Shown here: positions 6,120 through 7,663 of the stretch, piece by piece
Layout of the letters: each line of letters opens with the position of its first letter
Position numbering within the stretch: the first letter of the stretch is position 1
Position numbers and translations under genes: made by a program
Assembly: GCA_012032575.1 (NCBI GenBank)
Contig: JAAUSP010000362.1
Location: forward strand, 1 to 7,663
DNA from: Anaerolineales bacterium
GTDB taxonomy: Bacteria > Chloroflexota > Anaerolineae > 4572-78 > J111
Reading direction: 5' to 3'
Length of the DNA: 7,663 bases
The notes under the pieces: model-generated
Database searches by the model: none
What the model was told of the DNA's origin: nothing
Seen by the model: only the letters and a program-made list of their open reading frames with translations

Positions 6120-7663
6120 ATGTCAACAGATTGGATTAATCTTGGTTCACGACCCATCAAAAAAATGCGCCCGGCTGAGTTTCCAGATATCAGTGCGATG
6201 ATGCAGGAGCCAACCAAAGCTCAGCGAGGGCCCGAAACAGTAGATATTTTGCTGGTCAATCCGCCGGCCCCCGATGGTGGGATTTGGATCCGTTCGCAGC
6301 ACCGGGTTGGCCGCAAATCTCGTGAAAACATGGTCTGGCCGCAGGTATCGCTGGCTACGATGGCCGCCTGTCTGCATCCTGATTACAAAGTGGAAGTGGT
6401 TGATGCCATTGCCACCCGTATGAGCTGGCCGGAATTTGAAAAAATTCTGGAAGTAAAACGTCCTAAATATTACCTCACCCAGGTTACAGCACCGACGCTA
6501 ACTAATGACATGTACGGAGTTTTTCTGGCCAAAGCCAAAGGCGCTAAAACCATTGCCTTCGGTACGCACGTGACCCCCAACACCGTCAATACTTTAACCG
6601 ATTTTCCAGCCCTTGACTATGTATTACGGGGAGAGCCGGAATTAACCCTGCGCGAGTTGGTGGATGCGCTCGATGGCAAGACGGGTCAGAACGAGGTGAT
6701 GGAAAGTTTGATACAGAAAACCGACCCCACGCGCATCCCTGTTTCGCTCGAAATGGTGACGCACGGCGACCTCAGTTCGATCAAAGGTTTGGCCTGGCGC
6801 TGTAACGGGCAAATCAGGCTCAACATTGACCGGCCGTTTATTCCCAACCTCGACGACCTGCCCTTGCCCATGCATCACCTGCTGCCGCTCGATACCTACC
6901 GTATGCCCCTGATCAAAGGACCGTACTCTTTCATCGTACCCAGCCGGGGCTGCCCGGCGGGTTGCAAATACTGTATCAAGCATGTTAGCTACAACTATGC
7001 TGTGCGCACCCGCTCTGCCGAAAATATCATGGCCGAACTCTGGTCGTTGAAAAAACTCGGTATCAACAACGTTATGATGTACGCCGACCTGTTTACAGTG
7101 AGCCGCGAGCATGTCATGGATATTTGCAAAGCCATGATTGAAGAAAAGATTGAGATGAAATGGATGTCCAACAGCCGGGTTGACTACGTGGACGAAGAGA
7201 TGCTGACCATGATGGGTAAAGCTGGCTGCCATATGATCTCCTGGGGTATTGAAAGTGGTTCTGAAGAAGTGTTAAAGCGGGCCAGAAAAGGCGCTTCACC
7301 CGATAAGGCCAAGCAGGCGCTTCAGTGGGCCAGAAATGCCGGCATCAAGAACTTTGGCTATTTCATCATCGGCCTGCCCGGTGAAACCGAAGAAACCATT
7401 AAACAGACTATCGCTTTTTCCAAAACCTTGCCGCTTAACGTGGCTATCTTCCATATTGCCGCCCCGTATCCCGGCACCCCCTTCTTTTATGAAGTGGTTG
7501 AGAACGGCTGGTTCCGCCCCGGCACCAACTGGGAGCAGGTGGACATGGACAAATCCACCGTGCTGGATTATGAGAATCTATCAGCCGAGCAGTTGAACTA
7601 CTGGCAAAAACGGGCCACCCGCGAGTGGGCGCTGCGCCCCGAGCCTATCCTGACCATTCTCAA
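6120..7663 (+). CDS. B12-binding-type radical SAM enzyme, 3'-truncated
   Basis: The frame is open from ATG 6120 to the window edge (514 codons visible, no stop). Residues 1-40 are a polar N-terminal extension. Residues about 41-190 resemble the cobalamin-binding-like Rossmann domain of class B radical SAM enzymes: DILLVNPPAPDG, VEVVDAIA, a GTHVTPN turn and DYVLRGEPELTLRELV. The classic DxHxxG cobalamin motif is absent, as in many BchE/HpnJ-like members. The radical SAM core follows, with PSRGCPAGCKYC supplying the CxxxCxxC ligands Cys278, Cys282 and Cys285 for the 4Fe-4S cluster. Further core motifs are SWGIESGSEEVLKRARKG (374-391), FIIGLPGETEETI (415-427) and PYPGTPFF. These enzymes make a 5'-deoxyadenosyl radical; known members methylate, cyclise or rearrange lipids, tetrapyrroles and natural products. 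The substrate is unknown. Its position 31-93 bp after a membrane glycosyltransferase suggests envelope lipid or glycan modification. Confidence 0.85.
   Translation, partial: MSTDWINLGSRPIKKMRPAEFPDISAMMQEPTKAQRGPETVDILLVNPPAPDGGIWIRSQHRVGRKSRENMVWPQVSLATMAACLHPDYKVEVVDAIATRMSWPEFEKILEVKRPKYYLTQVTAPTLTNDMYGVFLAKAKGAKTIAFGTHVTPNTVNTLTDFPALDYVLRGEPELTLRELVDALDGKTGQNEVMESLIQKTDPTRIPVSLEMVTHGDLSSIKGLAWRCNGQIRLNIDRPFIPNLDDLPLPMHHLLPLDTYRMPLIKGPYSFIVPSRGCPAGCKYCIKHVSYNYAVRTRSAENIMAELWSLKKLGINNVMMYADLFTVSREHVMDICKAMIEEKIEMKWMSNSRVDYVDEEMLTMMGKAGCHMISWGIESGSEEVLKRARKGASPDKAKQALQWARNAGIKNFGYFIIGLPGETEETIKQTIAFSKTLPLNVAIFHIAAPYPGTPFFYEVVENGWFRPGTNWEQVDMDKSTVLDYENLSAEQLNYWQKRATREWALRPEPILTIL

Noticed and set aside
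6642..7232. 196-codon open frame on the - strand opposite the radical SAM gene
   Set aside because: The + strand frame contains the CxxxCxxC motif and conserved core; the - strand product is His-rich, unfamiliar sequence typical of an antisense shadow.
7336..7596. 86-codon + strand open frame near the 3' end
   Set aside because: It overlaps the radical SAM core in another frame and is Pro/Ser/Arg-rich, as expected for an out-of-frame reading.

Overview
The window looks like a bacterial chromosome segment of roughly 50% G+C, most likely from Chloroflexota (Anaerolineae-type). The main taxonomic hint is the first gene: a secreted beta-rich protein ending in a short hydrophobic LP-x-x-VK tail, which I associate with extracellular proteins of that phylum. 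This is recognition from memory, not a search result. All genes are on the + strand. The last one runs off the 3' edge and the first is open at the 5' edge.

Left part (1-3223), exported or envelope proteins of unknown function. The 3' part of a secreted beta-rich protein gene (1-1134) is followed 28 bp later by a large membrane-anchored protein gene (1163-3223). That second gene is split over two reading frames. Its pieces fit one protein of about 686 residues: N-terminal anchor, beta-rich V/I-P-I/V repeat region, acidic Pro/Glu linker, a 'YWPL..GTTWTY' extracellular domain, a second Ser/Glu/Asn-rich linker and a C-terminal helical domain. The frame changes map to a C6 run (1797-1802) and a T4 run (2272-2275).

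Right part (3319-7663), envelope glycan or lipid metabolism. The genes are a GmhB-type HAD phosphatase, a left-handed beta-helix (hexapeptide-repeat) O-acyltransferase, a DPM1-like GT2 glycosyltransferase with four C-terminal membrane segments, and a B12-binding-type radical SAM enzyme (3'-truncated). Short gaps suggest two transcription units, gmhB-acyltransferase and glycosyltransferase-radical SAM. Each is preceded by a similar extended -10-like element (TGTTATATT and TGTTAGAAT). Together they could supply a sugar, transfer it to a lipid carrier, acylate it and modify a lipid or glycan. The product is not determined by what is visible.

The most useful observation is a set of three apparent single-base frame changes, all in homopolymer runs: two in the anchored protein gene and one at the 3' end of the glycosyltransferase, where a coding-like 24-codon tail continues in another frame to 6088. 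This pattern favours homopolymer errors in the sequence, or recent decay, over programmed recoding. The UUU-UGA junction at 2272-2277 is nevertheless a reasonable +1 slip site. A perfect 9-bp intragenic hairpin with an A6 loop lies at 247-270. I found no CRISPR, tRNA, rRNA, insertion sequence or defence system.
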